39,836 bases of DNA from NCBI RefSeq assembly GCF_022398325.1, contig NZ_JAKEVD010000020.1, forward strand, positions 1 through 39,836. The letters run 5' to 3'. The stretch's first letter is position 1. Each line of letters begins with the position of its first letter. Position numbers and translations under genes: made by a program. This stretch comes from Shewanella sp. Isolate13 (lineage in GTDB: Bacteria; Pseudomonadota; Gammaproteobacteria; Enterobacterales; Shewanellaceae). A model generated the notes under the pieces. The model was not told the DNA's origin. It made no database searches and saw only the letters and a program-made list of their open reading frames with translations. Shown piece by piece: positions 1 through 8,673 of the stretch.

Positions 1-380
1 CTTCACTAGGGTGTTGATAAACGTGAAGCGACTTGCTTTAGCGCAAAAACTGTTTTAGTTAAAAGGCACAAAAAATAGAGTAGGCAATGGTATAACTCAT
101 AAGCATTGTTTTTTATCGACTATAAACCTAACTACAACATACTAGTGCGCACCTATAACCATGCCTTTGAGTGCTTATTTAAGCTTAGCTCTACTCTATC
201 TACTCATTTTAACGCGGCCATTAGAAAAATAATTTTCAGGTTTAACTGGTTAATTCAGTTAAATATTCTCACAATGACCCAAGCAAATATTGCTCACAGC
301 TCAATGAGCCTTGTACAGATCAAATAACTGAACTACAATTATGAACCACAACTCCAAATAAGCCATAAGAAGAGGATGTT
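1..380. other. Non-coding leader upstream of the resolvase-like gene
   Basis: AT-rich stretch without a convincing gene. Visible structure: an inverted repeat with 8-base arms (TTTAACTG at 241-248, CAGTTAAA at 256-263, 7-base loop) that could be an operator or hairpin. The ribosome-binding sequence AGAGG of the next gene lies at 371-375. A 73-codon open frame at 106-327 has no credible ribosome-binding site and a composition typical of random AT-rich DNA, so I do not call it. Confidence 0.5.
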
Positions 381-1022
381 ATAAAGACCTACCTTTACAG
401 TCGTTACTCTCCTAAGAATAAAGCCTACCAAGGTCAACTCGCTGCGATGCTAGCATTAACCCCCGAGGCTGAGCATTTTCAAGATAAAGTGCGCGGTGAC
501 ATTCCTCCAATGGCTCGAGCTGCATTTAAGCAATTGTTTAACTCTGTTAAATCTGGGGATACGGTTATTGTTTGGTGGTTAACTGACTTTAGTCATGATT
601 TTAGTCAAACGTTAGAGGTTATTAAGCGTTTATTGGAAAAGGGCGTGATATTAGAGACTCGCTGTGAACCTCTAAAATTCGAAGCAGACTTTCCTCATAA
701 CCATGCATTACTGGCTCTCATATCAGGCTACGCAAACATACAAACCCAACATCGGCTTTTCGCTGCAGAGCAAGGGAGAAATGCACTCAAGAAAGACCCT
801 GAACAATGGAACCGAAAATTCAGCGGTAGACCAGCAAATAAAGAAAAGCATCAGCAGATCGCCACATTGTTACTTGAAGGGCAGACTCTACACAGTGTTG
901 CCGAGCAGTGCGGCGTCAGTTTATCTACGGTAAAACGGGTTAAGGCCAAGTTGGCTACATTTGACGATGAAGGTAGCTTAAGGCGCAGAGGAAAACAGAC
1001 CTCATCCTCAAATGATAAATAG
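381..1022 (+). CDS. Serine-recombinase-like protein with C-terminal HTH, probably catalytically impaired
   Basis: About 213 residues. The N-terminus resembles the resolvase/invertase catalytic domain: Y6-x-R8-x-S10 matches the active-site Ser10 motif of gamma-delta resolvase, and R46 may match its Arg45. The segment that is DRLGRD in active enzymes reads TDFSHD here (residues 68-73), so the two conserved arginines are Asp69 and His72. Residues about 155-192 form a Hin/resolvase-type helix-turn-helix. The conserved N-terminus extends upstream of the first ATG (447) to 381, where AUA stands 5 bases after AGAGG. No in-frame ATG, GTG or TTG exists between the stop at 366-368 and 447, so AUA is the likely start. 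The stop is 11 bases before the exporter gene, suggesting an operon. A DNA-binding regulator is inferred; a functional recombinase is less likely. Confidence 0.7.
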   Translation: MKTYLYSRYSPKNKAYQGQLAAMLALTPEAEHFQDKVRGDIPPMARAAFKQLFNSVKSGDTVIVWWLTDFSHDFSQTLEVIKRLLEKGVILETRCEPLKFEADFPHNHALLALISGYANIQTQHRLFAAEQGRNALKKDPEQWNRKFSGRPANKEKHQQIATLLLEGQTLHSVAEQCGVSLSTVKRVKAKLATFDDEGSLRRRGKQTSSSNDK

Positions 1023-1033
1023 CGGACAGAATA

Positions 1034-2209
1034 ATGAATTTTAAAGCAATTTTAATAGCATGTTTAATTATCAGTGTCGGGCAGTTGAGTATGGGATTAG
1101 TATTCCCGTCACTCCCTTGGATCGCCAAAGACTTTGAGGTTTCCCACGAACAAGTTCAGATCTTAATCAGTGTTTACTTGCTAGGCTTTGGCCCATCACA
1201 GTTTATCTATGGCCCAGTTTCAGATGCAATTGGGCGCAAGAAAGTGCTGTTGCTCGGTCTTGTGATAGCAATGTTAGGTCTACTGATGATTATATTTCTC
1301 AGCCATTCGTTTACAGGCATGGTATTAGGCCGCTTTCTTCAAGGTCTAGGTACTGGATGCTGTGCTGTGCTAGCGCGAGCCTCAACACGAGATAGCTTCA
1401 GTGGTGCAGAACTGCCAGTTGCTATGTCCTACATCGCAATGGCCGCATCGATAACACCTTTGATAGCTCCAGTGATAGGTGGTTTCATCAACTTCCATTT
1501 TGGTTGGACTATGGTGTTCATCTCTCTGCTGGGCTACCTGTCTCTTGTTTGGGCGATTGTCGCGTTACGATTTCAAGAAACCCTTGACGAGCCCTCAGCA
1601 CTCCCTTCTCCAAAGAAGATGTTACTTCAGTATCGTGAGCTATTAAGTTCACGTTATTTCATAAGTTTTGCCAGCATAGGTTGGCTCAATTTTAGTTTAA
1701 TGATCACCACTATTTCGCTGATGCCATTTATTATGCAAGACCAAATTGGTATGACGTCTGATAAATACGCAATGTGGGCGCTCATCCCAGCATTAGGTAT
1801 GTTAGCGGGTACCAGCATCTGTAATCGTGTACGCCCCTTAATCGGCAGTAAGAAATTGCTGCTATGTACTCCCGTGCTACATGTTGCCGCTGCATTATGG
1901 TTATTTCTCTGCCCAGTCGAGCCTTTATATTTAATGTTGGGACAACTATTGATGATCTTAGGTAACAGCATAGCCTTACCTTGTGTACAGGCTATGGTGA
2001 TGCAACCATACAAGAAACAAGCTGGAGCGGCAGCGGCGATGTCAGGGGGCGGTCAGATGGTGGTTTCCTCGATCGTCAGCATGGTACTGCTTCATTTAGG
2101 GGTGAGCCAAGCCTGGCACCTTTCTTTAATCATTATCGTCTTTGCCGTTATCACGCTCATTAATGTTATACGGGGCTTTGCCACTCAAGAAGCGCTGCAA
2201 TCAATCTAG
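1034..2209 (+). CDS. MFS multidrug exporter, Bcr/CflA family (EmrD-like)
   Basis: An inner-membrane proton-coupled drug exporter of 391 residues, normal for the 12-helix DHA1 family. The N-terminal helix (ILIACLIISVGQLSMGLVFPSLP) carries the F-P-x-x-P pattern common in Bcr/CflA proteins. The cytoplasmic loop between helices 2 and 3 has GPVSDAIGRKK (about residues 59-69), a form of MFS motif A, and GRFLQGLGTGC follows in helix 4. It most resembles EmrD-type proteins of Vibrio and Shewanella, but the substrate cannot be read from the sequence. It lies 11 bases downstream of the resolvase-like gene on the same strand and is probably cotranscribed with it; no terminator separates them. I leave the symbol empty because several Bcr/CflA paralogues are usual in these genomes. 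Confidence 0.88.
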   Translation: MNFKAILIACLIISVGQLSMGLVFPSLPWIAKDFEVSHEQVQILISVYLLGFGPSQFIYGPVSDAIGRKKVLLLGLVIAMLGLLMIIFLSHSFTGMVLGRFLQGLGTGCCAVLARASTRDSFSGAELPVAMSYIAMAASITPLIAPVIGGFINFHFGWTMVFISLLGYLSLVWAIVALRFQETLDEPSALPSPKKMLLQYRELLSSRYFISFASIGWLNFSLMITTISLMPFIMQDQIGMTSDKYAMWALIPALGMLAGTSICNRVRPLIGSKKLLLCTPVLHVAAALWLFLCPVEPLYLMLGQLLMILGNSIALPCVQAMVMQPYKKQAGAAAAMSGGGQMVVSSIVSMVLLHLGVSQAWHLSLIIIVFAVITLINVIRGFATQEALQSI

Positions 2210-2547
2210 AAGAAGCAATAATACTCAATAGATCACTATAGGGAGGATGTGCAGGAAAGAGCTGTCAATCAATTAAGACCAGTAAAAAGTCACTTAATGC
2301 GATGGTATAAATCAGAGACCCCCTTAAAATATCTAAAATAAATATGTTTAGGCACGATAAGCAGGTTGAGGGTCCACGGTGGCAAAATGTGATTGAAGAG
2401 AACAACATTATTAATCTTTATCTGTTGGGTCCCCCCACAGCAATCACATCTGTTCCCAAGCTCCTAACTAACTCCCCCTAAATAATACCTGTTAACTCAC
2501 CTTGTATTAGTGAACTAGAGTTTAAAGCCTACTAGAGTCAAGCGACA
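2210..2547. other. Convergent intergenic region with a T7-promoter-like 13-mer and an inverted repeat
   Basis: No gene is seen between the exporter and the AraC-type regulator, which converge here. TCACTATAGGGAG at 2233-2245 equals the downstream part of the phage T7 class III promoter, and TAATAC lies at 2219-2224, five bases further away than in a true T7 promoter. A 9-base perfect inverted repeat, ATGTGATTG (2387-2395) and CAATCACAT (2441-2449), flanks a 45-base spacer. No intrinsic terminator with a clear T-tract is visible. Confidence 0.45.
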
Positions 2548-3435
2548 TTAGTTAACGGCATTGTAGGCCGAACGATAGCACGACGGTGTTTGTCCATTAA
2601 GCCGCTTGAAGTAGCGTACAAAATTTGTAATGTCATCGAAACCCAACTCGAAAGCGATAGACTGGACACAATCCCCTTGCATTCTTAGCTTACGTAAAAT
2701 CTCTAAATTCAAACGAAAATCTATAATCTGCTTAGCCGTGCGCCCACTACAGCATTTACATAATTGATTTAAAGCTTTATAGCTTAGATGCATATCCTTC
2801 GCATAACTCTTAGCCTCACGCTCACAGTGAAACTTCTTTTCCACTAAGCTAAGAAACTCGCTGAAGCGTTGCCTATGCTCACCATCAGCCATAGTTTGTT
2901 GTGAACTACGTAACTGAGCCAGCTTAAGCACCACGGCTGAAAATAGTAATTTAACTTCTATTGAATCAGCTCTCTTTTCAGCGATCGCGTCTGATATAAG
3001 ATTAATCATACTATGACAATTTTGGCTCTGCTGAGGCTCAAGCCGCAGTACCGAAGCACACGATAGGCTTAAATGAAACGGAATAAAATAAGAATAGCGA
3101 ATATTGGCGGAACACTCAGAGAAAAAAGTAGGGGTAATAATGATCATCTTACCTTGGGGGGAATCAGCTGCATCGAATGCATGGTGCTGCCCCTGATTGA
3201 TAAAGATCACATCACCACTCTGATAAGAATGCAATACGCCATCCACTAAGTGCTTCCCTTGCCCCTTCTCGATATAGATGAAACTAAAATAGTTGGCAAA
3301 TTGAGGCTGAAATGGGTTACTGAAATGTTGATTTTGATGAGTGTAAATCTGCTCCAGCTCCACCACATCAATTTTGGACTCACAAGAGTCCGAATCATTA
3401 TGCTCTGTAATTGAAATATTCTCTAAAGAAACCAT
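2548..3435 (-). CDS. AraC family transcriptional regulator
   Basis: A 295-residue DNA-binding regulator. The first half looks like the cupin-type sensor domain of AraC proteins (for example GVLHSYQSGDVIFINQGQHH). The last 100 residues contain the two helix-turn-helix units: YAKDMHLSYKALNQLCKC, then QSIAFELGFDDITNFVRYFK and the usual G-x-x-P-x-x-Y-R ending. The start at 3435 is chosen because GGAG lies a few bases upstream of that ATG; a longer GTG frame to 3480 lacks a comparable site. It lies downstream of the octaheme cytochrome on the same strand, separated by a strong hairpin, so it may regulate that redox block. The inducer is unknown. Confidence 0.85.
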   Translation of the reverse strand: MVSLENISITEHNDSDSCESKIDVVELEQIYTHQNQHFSNPFQPQFANYFSFIYIEKGQGKHLVDGVLHSYQSGDVIFINQGQHHAFDAADSPQGKMIIITPTFFSECSANIRYSYFIPFHLSLSCASVLRLEPQQSQNCHSMINLISDAIAEKRADSIEVKLLFSAVVLKLAQLRSSQQTMADGEHRQRFSEFLSLVEKKFHCEREAKSYAKDMHLSYKALNQLCKCCSGRTAKQIIDFRLNLEILRKLRMQGDCVQSIAFELGFDDITNFVRYFKRLNGQTPSCYRSAYNAVN

Positions 3436-3483
3436 TATATTTATCTCCATTAAAAATGGTAACGGATTCCACTTTGACACACA

Positions 3484-3509
3484 AGGACACCGGCCTTGTC
3501 CGGTGTCCT
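3484..3509 (-). terminator. GC-rich 10-bp hairpin between cytochrome and AraC regulator
   Basis: AGGACACCGG (3484-3493) pairs perfectly with CCGGTGTCCT (3500-3509) around a 6-base loop. On the minus strand it follows the cytochrome stop codon by about a dozen bases and precedes the regulator start by about 50. It is followed by TTGTGTG rather than a run of T, so it may be a weak terminator, an attenuator or an mRNA 3'-end stabiliser. Confidence 0.6.
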
Positions 3510-3521
3510 AAAGTGAACAGC

Positions 3522-5078
3522 TTAACGGTGCATTAGCTCAACTCGTGAGGCTCTCTCATCATAGTCTTCAGCATGACACGCTTTACATGACTGTGAAGGT
3601 CTTAACCAAGGCTGACGGAACTTACCATCTTTCGAGAAATGATATGGGCTGTCAGAAGGTTCAGACAGATCTATTTTGAACAGGTGGGAGTTTATTGGCA
3701 TATGGCAATCTGCACAGTCTGCCACTGCGGCATGAACCTTGGTTGCTCCATCTGCAAATTCCTTAACCCCGTGACAATCTTGACACTCTTTTATCAATGC
3801 CTTTTCGTGTCCAGGTTTATCTTGGAAGTTAGTCGATAGATGTGGGTTATGGCAATCAGCACAGTGAAGATGACGCTTTGAGCCACTCGGTATACCTGTA
3901 TCAGGGTCAATTGCTCTTAAGGCATCTCCAGCGGTACGACCTTCTTCAAAGTATTCCTTATAACGACCACCAACAGTGTCTCCACCAAAGTCAGCATTAT
4001 AAGGTGTCTGATAGCTTGGGTAGTAGCGTTCCCCTTCTTTTGTATGACATTCACCACAGGCTACAGGCTCTCCATAGGCCATATTCAGTGCCGTCAAGTC
4101 CGCGGTCAGACGCCCCTCAGCTTTACGGGTGATATTATCTTTACTTGGTTGCTTAGCGTGTTCGCTACCAGCACCGTGGCACGCCTCACATTGCACACCA
4201 GGCAGAGCGAAAGTTCCCTCCATGCCGATTAAGTCATCCTGACGATTACGATTACGGTGATCACCTGGTTCAGAAGTGTAATCTCGCCAACCTGTGTTAT
4301 GGCAGGTACCACATTTATAGGGCATAGCATCAGCACCTGCACCTGGCGCAAACGGAACCATTCTATCTGCAGTGATCACTCCCCCTGTTGGCACCACATC
4401 TACCATAGCTTTGGTACCATTAACCATATAACCATTTTTATCCAGCAAAATCCCTTGTCGCTGATAACCACCAAGCACATAGCTAACATCAGCCCAGCTC
4501 TTCGGTGCCCCTAAACTATTCTCGACACCCTCTAGATGGTCAAATATCCCCTCCATCGTCATGAAAGGAAACTCCGGCATCTGATTATTTTCAACCTTAG
4601 TAAACTTAAAGTTATGGCCAGTTTCTTGGAAGCTCGCCTTATCAGTGTGACAACTAAGGCAAGTTTCAGTACCAACGTAATCTCGCAAACTGGCCTTCAC
4701 TTCCACATCAACCTTTGCTCGTCCTTCATTACTGTGGTCGTCCAAAATGACATACTCAATTTGGGCTACACCATAAGTATCTGATTCAAACCAAAGTTGG
4801 TCATCTTGCATCCGCACCTCACCGACGCCACTTATAACTGTAGCCTCAGACAGTGTTAGCTCCCCCCCCTCAGGATCGCTGGACTCAGCCAGCACATCAA
4901 TGGCAGTTTCTTCACCAATGACAGCAACAACAGATAAACTGCCAGCCACTGGAGGTTTATTAACATCTTCATTATTATCGTTATTGTCATTATTATCGCT
5001 GCCACAACCAACCATAAGCGCTATTAGCGTACTGGCGATTAGTGTCCGGCGACCATGTTCAGTTACATGTCTTCTCAT
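3522..5078 (-). CDS. Octaheme c-type cytochrome lipoprotein with N-terminal Ig/cadherin-like domain
   Basis: A 518-residue exported electron-transfer protein. The leader ends LIALMVGC with lipobox Cys25, followed by an Asn/Asp-rich linker (NDNNDNNDNNED). Residues about 43-130 look like a bacterial cadherin/Ig-like domain. Eight CxxCH haem motifs follow, beginning near residues 140, 256, 297, 341, 406, 432, 455 and 498. Three ATGs stand in a row; the third (5078) has the best distance from AAGGAG, but 5084 is possible. The lipid anchor suggests membrane attachment, perhaps to the outer membrane as for Shewanella metal-reductase cytochromes. A flavocytochrome gene lies divergently upstream, which suggests respiratory electron transfer. 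I do not recognise it as a named enzyme such as NrfA, SirA/MccA, Otr or MtrC, and the electron acceptor is unknown. Confidence 0.88.
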   Translation of the reverse strand: MRRHVTEHGRRTLIASTLIALMVGCGSDNNDNNDNNEDVNKPPVAGSLSVVAVIGEETAIDVLAESSDPEGGELTLSEATVISGVGEVRMQDDQLWFESDTYGVAQIEYVILDDHSNEGRAKVDVEVKASLRDYVGTETCLSCHTDKASFQETGHNFKFTKVENNQMPEFPFMTMEGIFDHLEGVENSLGAPKSWADVSYVLGGYQRQGILLDKNGYMVNGTKAMVDVVPTGGVITADRMVPFAPGAGADAMPYKCGTCHNTGWRDYTSEPGDHRNRNRQDDLIGMEGTFALPGVQCEACHGAGSEHAKQPSKDNITRKAEGRLTADLTALNMAYGEPVACGECHTKEGERYYPSYQTPYNADFGGDTVGGRYKEYFEEGRTAGDALRAIDPDTGIPSGSKRHLHCADCHNPHLSTNFQDKPGHEKALIKECQDCHGVKEFADGATKVHAAVADCADCHMPINSHLFKIDLSEPSDSPYHFSKDGKFRQPWLRPSQSCKACHAEDYDERASRVELMHR

Positions 5079-5608
5079 CATCATAACTCCTTTTAATTTT
5101 ATTGCTTTCGCACTAAAAGAGTAATAAAGGGGAAAGAATCAAGACAGGTCATTTATGGCCCCGGAATTGTCGTTTCAGCACCACTGGAACGTTTTGTGAA
5201 CCACCTCTTCATTTACCTAATTATGAGTATTAAAACCAATTGTCGCATGTCTAAATGACGGTTTTTAGAAGCTTAATTTGTCGAGGATTAGCGAAAAGTC
5301 AACAAGCTCATCGGGACGTAATGGCGGAAGCTATACGAAAAGAGCCACATTTAATGACTATCTGAGCGAAGCTTAATGATTACCTTATCTATCTTCTCAT
5401 TACCAATGAATTCAGCCATGTCTAAAGCGATCTATAAAGTACAACCTTTACATATAGAGTGATAAGTAACACTGCGCTTATTGCTGGGCATAGAGTATTT
5501 TGACATTGCCCCTAGTTTGGTAATTTTCTATGCCGACCCATTTGCTAATTATCCATGAGTAGTATTTAGTTGTAGAGGAGTTAGTTAAACCACTGAGGGT
5601 TCTCACCG
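5079..5608. other. Divergent intergenic region between cytochrome and flavocytochrome genes
   Basis: About 530 bases holding the promoters of two divergent redox genes. No coding frame is convincing and no clear FNR, CRP or Fur site was found by eye. The AAGGAG ribosome-binding sequence of the cytochrome is at the left edge. The right edge has GAGGAG at 5576-5581, about 27 bases before the flavocytochrome ATG, which is too far to serve as its ribosome-binding site. Confidence 0.4.
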
Positions 5609-6943
5609 ATGAGACATATCAAGATAGTGTTCATAACTGGCCTGTTATCTCTTACGGCTTTGTGGATGCTGGCCGACAGCTTTGCCCACCCCCCTTTCAC
5701 TTACTTCAGCTTTCGCTCCGTTTTCATTCAGTATTCAGGTGTCATCGGCATTGCTGTGATGAGTATATCCATGCTGTTAGCGACTAGGCCCAAATGGCTA
5801 GAACGTCCCCTTAATGGGCTAGATAAGATGTATCGACTTCACAAGTGGCTTGGTATTACAGGGCTGGTGCTTTCAGCTCTTCACTGGTGGTGGGCACAAG
5901 GCACCAAATGGATGGTGGGTTGGGGCTGGTTAATACGTCCAGAAAAAAAGGCACAAGATCTTGAGGCACTGCCTCAACTGCAACAATGGTTACTGGATCA
6001 GCGTGGTTTAGCAGAATCAATCGGTGAGTGGGCATTTTACCTCGCTATGTTACTGATTATTTTGGCCTTACTAAAATCATTTCCTTATCACCTCTTTCTG
6101 AAAACTCACAAATTACTGGCAATAGTCTATTTGTTATTGGCGTATCATTCGGCCGTATTGATTAAGTATGACTATTGGTCTCAGCCGATTGGCTGGCTGA
6201 TGATGCTATTGCTGATTGTCGGAACCCTATCCTCCTTAATAGTGCTAACCGGACAAGTCGGTCGTAACCGTAAAGTACAGGGCGAGATTACTTCACTGAC
6301 CTCCTATCCTGGAGTCCGGGTTATTGCCAGTACCATTAAGCTTAGCCCGGGCTGGTCAGGGCATCGACCTGGACAATTTGCATTCGTCAGTTCAAAAAAA
6401 TCTGAAGGAGCGCACCCATATACAATTGCATCAGCTTGGAATGAGCAGGAGTCCTGTGTGACCTTTGTTGTCAAAGAGCTTGGCGACTGGACTGGGCAGC
6501 TGAACCAATGGCTTAAAGTGGGAATGCCGGTTTCTGTTGAGGGGCCTTACGGCTGTTTTAATTTTAAAGATGATCGCCCCCGCCAAATATGGATTGGGGC
6601 AGGTATTGGCGTAACACCTTTTATTGCTAAGATGCAGCATCTCATCAAAGACCGTGGAAACCGCGAAGTAGACTTCTTCCATGTCACAGCGGACTACGAT
6701 CAAGATGCTATTGATAAACTTAAGGAAACGGCTAAAAAGGCCAATATCAGATTACATATCACCATAACCCCCAAAGATGGCCGTTTAACACCTGAACGGA
6801 TCCGTACCCTTGTGCCAGAATGGCAAAGCGCTAGCTTTTGGTTTTGAGGTCCATCAGAATTTGGCAGCGCACTGCGACAAGATTTCGTGCAGCATGGACT
6901 GCTCCCCGCTGACTATCATCAGGAGCTGTTTGCTATGCGCTGA
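5609..6943 (+). CDS. Ferric-reductase-like transmembrane flavocytochrome, interrupted by in-frame UGA at codon 413
   Basis: Predicted membrane flavocytochrome that passes electrons from NAD(P)H through FAD to haem. The N-terminal half has about six hydrophobic helices with histidines typical of the ferric reductase domain (LHKWLGITGLVLSALHWWW, then FLKTHKLLAIVYLLLAYHS). The C-terminal half is an FAD/NAD(P)-binding reductase with HPYTIASAW (FAD) and GAGIGVTPFIAKM (pyridine nucleotide). The frame reaches TGA at 6845-6847, exactly where the family has Cys in the W-F-C-G-P motif. It then continues in the same frame with GPSEFGSALRQDF and 18 more residues to a TGA at 6941-6943, giving a normal length of 444. 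The choices are a nonsense mutation, a sequencing error or selenocysteine recoding. It diverges from the octaheme cytochrome gene, suggesting a shared redox function. Confidence 0.85.
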
Positions 6944-7030
6944 ATGGAAAGAAAACCCTAGTTTAACAGAAAGTTCCATCCATGGACGCTCTTAAAAGAA
7001 AGAGTGACATAAATGTTCCAAACATAAAAA

Positions 7031-7056
7031 AGCCCGATTACTCGGGCTTTATTTTT
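7031..7056. terminator. Bidirectional intrinsic terminator
   Basis: AGCCCGA (7031-7037) and TCGGGCT (7042-7048) form a 7-bp stem with a TTAC loop, flanked by an A-run on the left and a T-rich run on the right. It sits between the convergent flavocytochrome and ybiT genes and can end both transcripts. Confidence 0.9.
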
Positions 7057-7080
7057 TACAAGTTAACCAGCAAAAGTGGA

Positions 7081-8673
7081 TTAACCTTCGATACCTTTGC
7101 TCGCAAGGAACTCATCATAAGTTCCCTTGAAGTCATTCACACCTTCAGGGGTGATCTCAAGGATACGGTTCGCCAGAGATGATACGAATGCACGGTCATG
7201 ACTGACGAAGAACAGTGTACCTTCGTACATTTCAAGCGCGTTGTTCAATGACTCAATCGATTCCATATCCATGTGGTTAGTAGGTTCGTCGAGTAGCAGG
7301 ATGTTTGGCTTTTGCATGATTAGCTTACCAAACAGCATACGCCCCTTCTCACCACCCGATAGCACTTTTACTGACTTCTTGATGTCATCAGAGCTAAATA
7401 GCATACGGCCTAAGTAACCACGAACAGACTGATCGTCATCTTCTGGTTTACGCCATTGGCTCATCCAGTCAAACAAAGTCATGTCGTTAGCGAAATCTGA
7501 CTCGTGATCCTGTGCATAGTAGCCAATAGATGAGTTTTCAGACCACTGGATAGTACCGCTATCTTGTGGGATATCGTGTACTAAGGTACGTAGCAAGGTG
7601 GTTTTACCCACACCGTTCTCACCTAAGATTGCGATACGCTCGCCCACTTCGGCAATGATGTTTAGATCTTTAAATAGCGTGTGGTCAAAACCTTTCGCTA
7701 GATCTTCAACCACTAGTGCGTTACGGAACAATTTCTTCTCTTGTTCGAAACGGATGAATGGGTTAACACGGCTAGAGGCTTTTACTTCGTCTAGCTTAAT
7801 CTTATCAATTAGCTTAGCGCGTGATGTAGCTTGCTTAGCTTTAGAAGCGTTAGCAGAGAAACGTGCAACGAAGCCTTGAAGCTCAGCAATTTGTGCTTTC
7901 TTCTTAGCGTTGTCAGACATTAAACGCTCGCGAGCTTGCTGCGCAGCCATCATGTACTCATCGTAGTTACCAGGGTAAACACGTAGTTCACCGTAGTCTA
8001 AGTCAGCCATATGAGTACAAACTGAGTTCAAGAAATATCTATCGTGCGAGATGATAATCATGGTGCTGTTACGTTGGTTTAGCATCTCTTGTAACCAACG
8101 AATGGTGTCGATATCCAAGTTGTTGGTTGGTTCGTCAAGAAGCAGTACATCTGGATCTGAGAACAGTGCTTGAGCCAAAAGTACACGTAGCTTGAAGCCT
8201 GGTGCAATTTCGCTCATTAAACCAAAGTGTTGCTCAACGCCAATACCTACGCCCATTAACAGTTCACCCGCGCGAGATTCAGCGGTATAACCGTCCATCT
8301 CAGCGAATTCCATCTCAAGCTCCGCAACCTTGATGCCGTCTTCTTCAGACATCTCAGGAAGTGAGTAAATGCGATCACGCTCTTTCTTTACTTCCCAAAG
8401 CTCAGCATGACCCATGATTACAGTGTCAACAACACTGAACTCTTCGTAGCCGAACTGGTTCTGGCTTAGCTTACCTAGACGTTCGTTTACATCTAATGAA
8501 ACGTTACCCGCTGTAGGCTCTAAATCACCAGCAAGGATCTTCATGAAGGTTGATTTACCACAACCGTTCGCGCCGATCAGACCGTATCTGTTTCCGCCGC
8601 CAAACTTAATTGAGATGTTTTCAAACAGTGGCTTAGCGCCAAACTGCATGGTGATATTAGCTGTAGTAATCAA
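7081..8673 (-). CDS. ybiT: ABC-F family ATPase YbiT
   Basis: A 530-residue cytosolic protein with two ATP-binding cassettes and no membrane helices, matching E. coli YbiT in length and closely in sequence as I recall it. ABC-F proteins act on ribosomes, and YbiT's exact role is unsettled. Cassette 1 has Walker [10 protein letters not shown] and Walker [12 protein letters not shown], with the family's degenerate signature ([12 protein letters not shown]). Cassette 2 has [17 protein letters not shown] and [12 protein letters not shown] charged linker ([19 protein letters not shown]) joins them. The start is taken as TTG at 8673 because that gives the N-terminus [11 protein letters not shown], equivalent to E. 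coli's, with CGGA upstream. The frame is open further to 8799, but that extension does not resemble the family. Confidence 0.93.
   Translation of the reverse strand: MITTANITMQFGAKPLFENISIKFGGGNRYGLIGANGCGKSTFMKILAGDLEPTAGNVSLDVNERLGKLSQNQFGYEEFSVVDTVIMGHAELWEVKKERDRIYSLPEMSEEDGIKVAELEMEFAEMDGYTAESRAGELLMGVGIGVEQHFGLMSEIAPGFKLRVLLAQALFSDPDVLLLDEPTNNLDIDTIRWLQEMLNQRNSTMIIISHDRYFLNSVCTHMADLDYGELRVYPGNYDEYMMAAQQARERLMSDNAKKKAQIAELQGFVARFSANASKAKQATSRAKLIDKIKLDEVKASSRVNPFIRFEQEKKLFRNALVVEDLAKGFDHTLFKDLNIIAEVGERIAILGENGVGKTTLLRTLVHDIPQDSGTIQWSENSSIGYYAQDHESDFANDMTLFDWMSQWRKPEDDDQSVRGYLGRMLFSSDDIKKSVKVLSGGEKGRMLFGKLIMQKPNILLLDEPTNHMDMESIESLNNALEMYEGTLFFVSHDRAFVSSLANRILEITPEGVNDFKGTYDEFLASKGIEG

Noticed and set aside
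106..327. 73-codon open frame on the + strand in the AT-rich leader
   Set aside because: No ribosome-binding site, atypical start, and no recognisable protein pattern.
3436..3480. Upstream GTG start for the AraC-type regulator
   Set aside because: The ATG at 3435 has GGAG at a suitable distance and the extra 15 residues do not look like part of the domain.
6848..6900. SECIS element downstream of the UGA
   Set aside because: Only a weak GCAC/GUGC stem was seen by eye, without a clear apical GGU loop at the proper distance; not reported as a feature.
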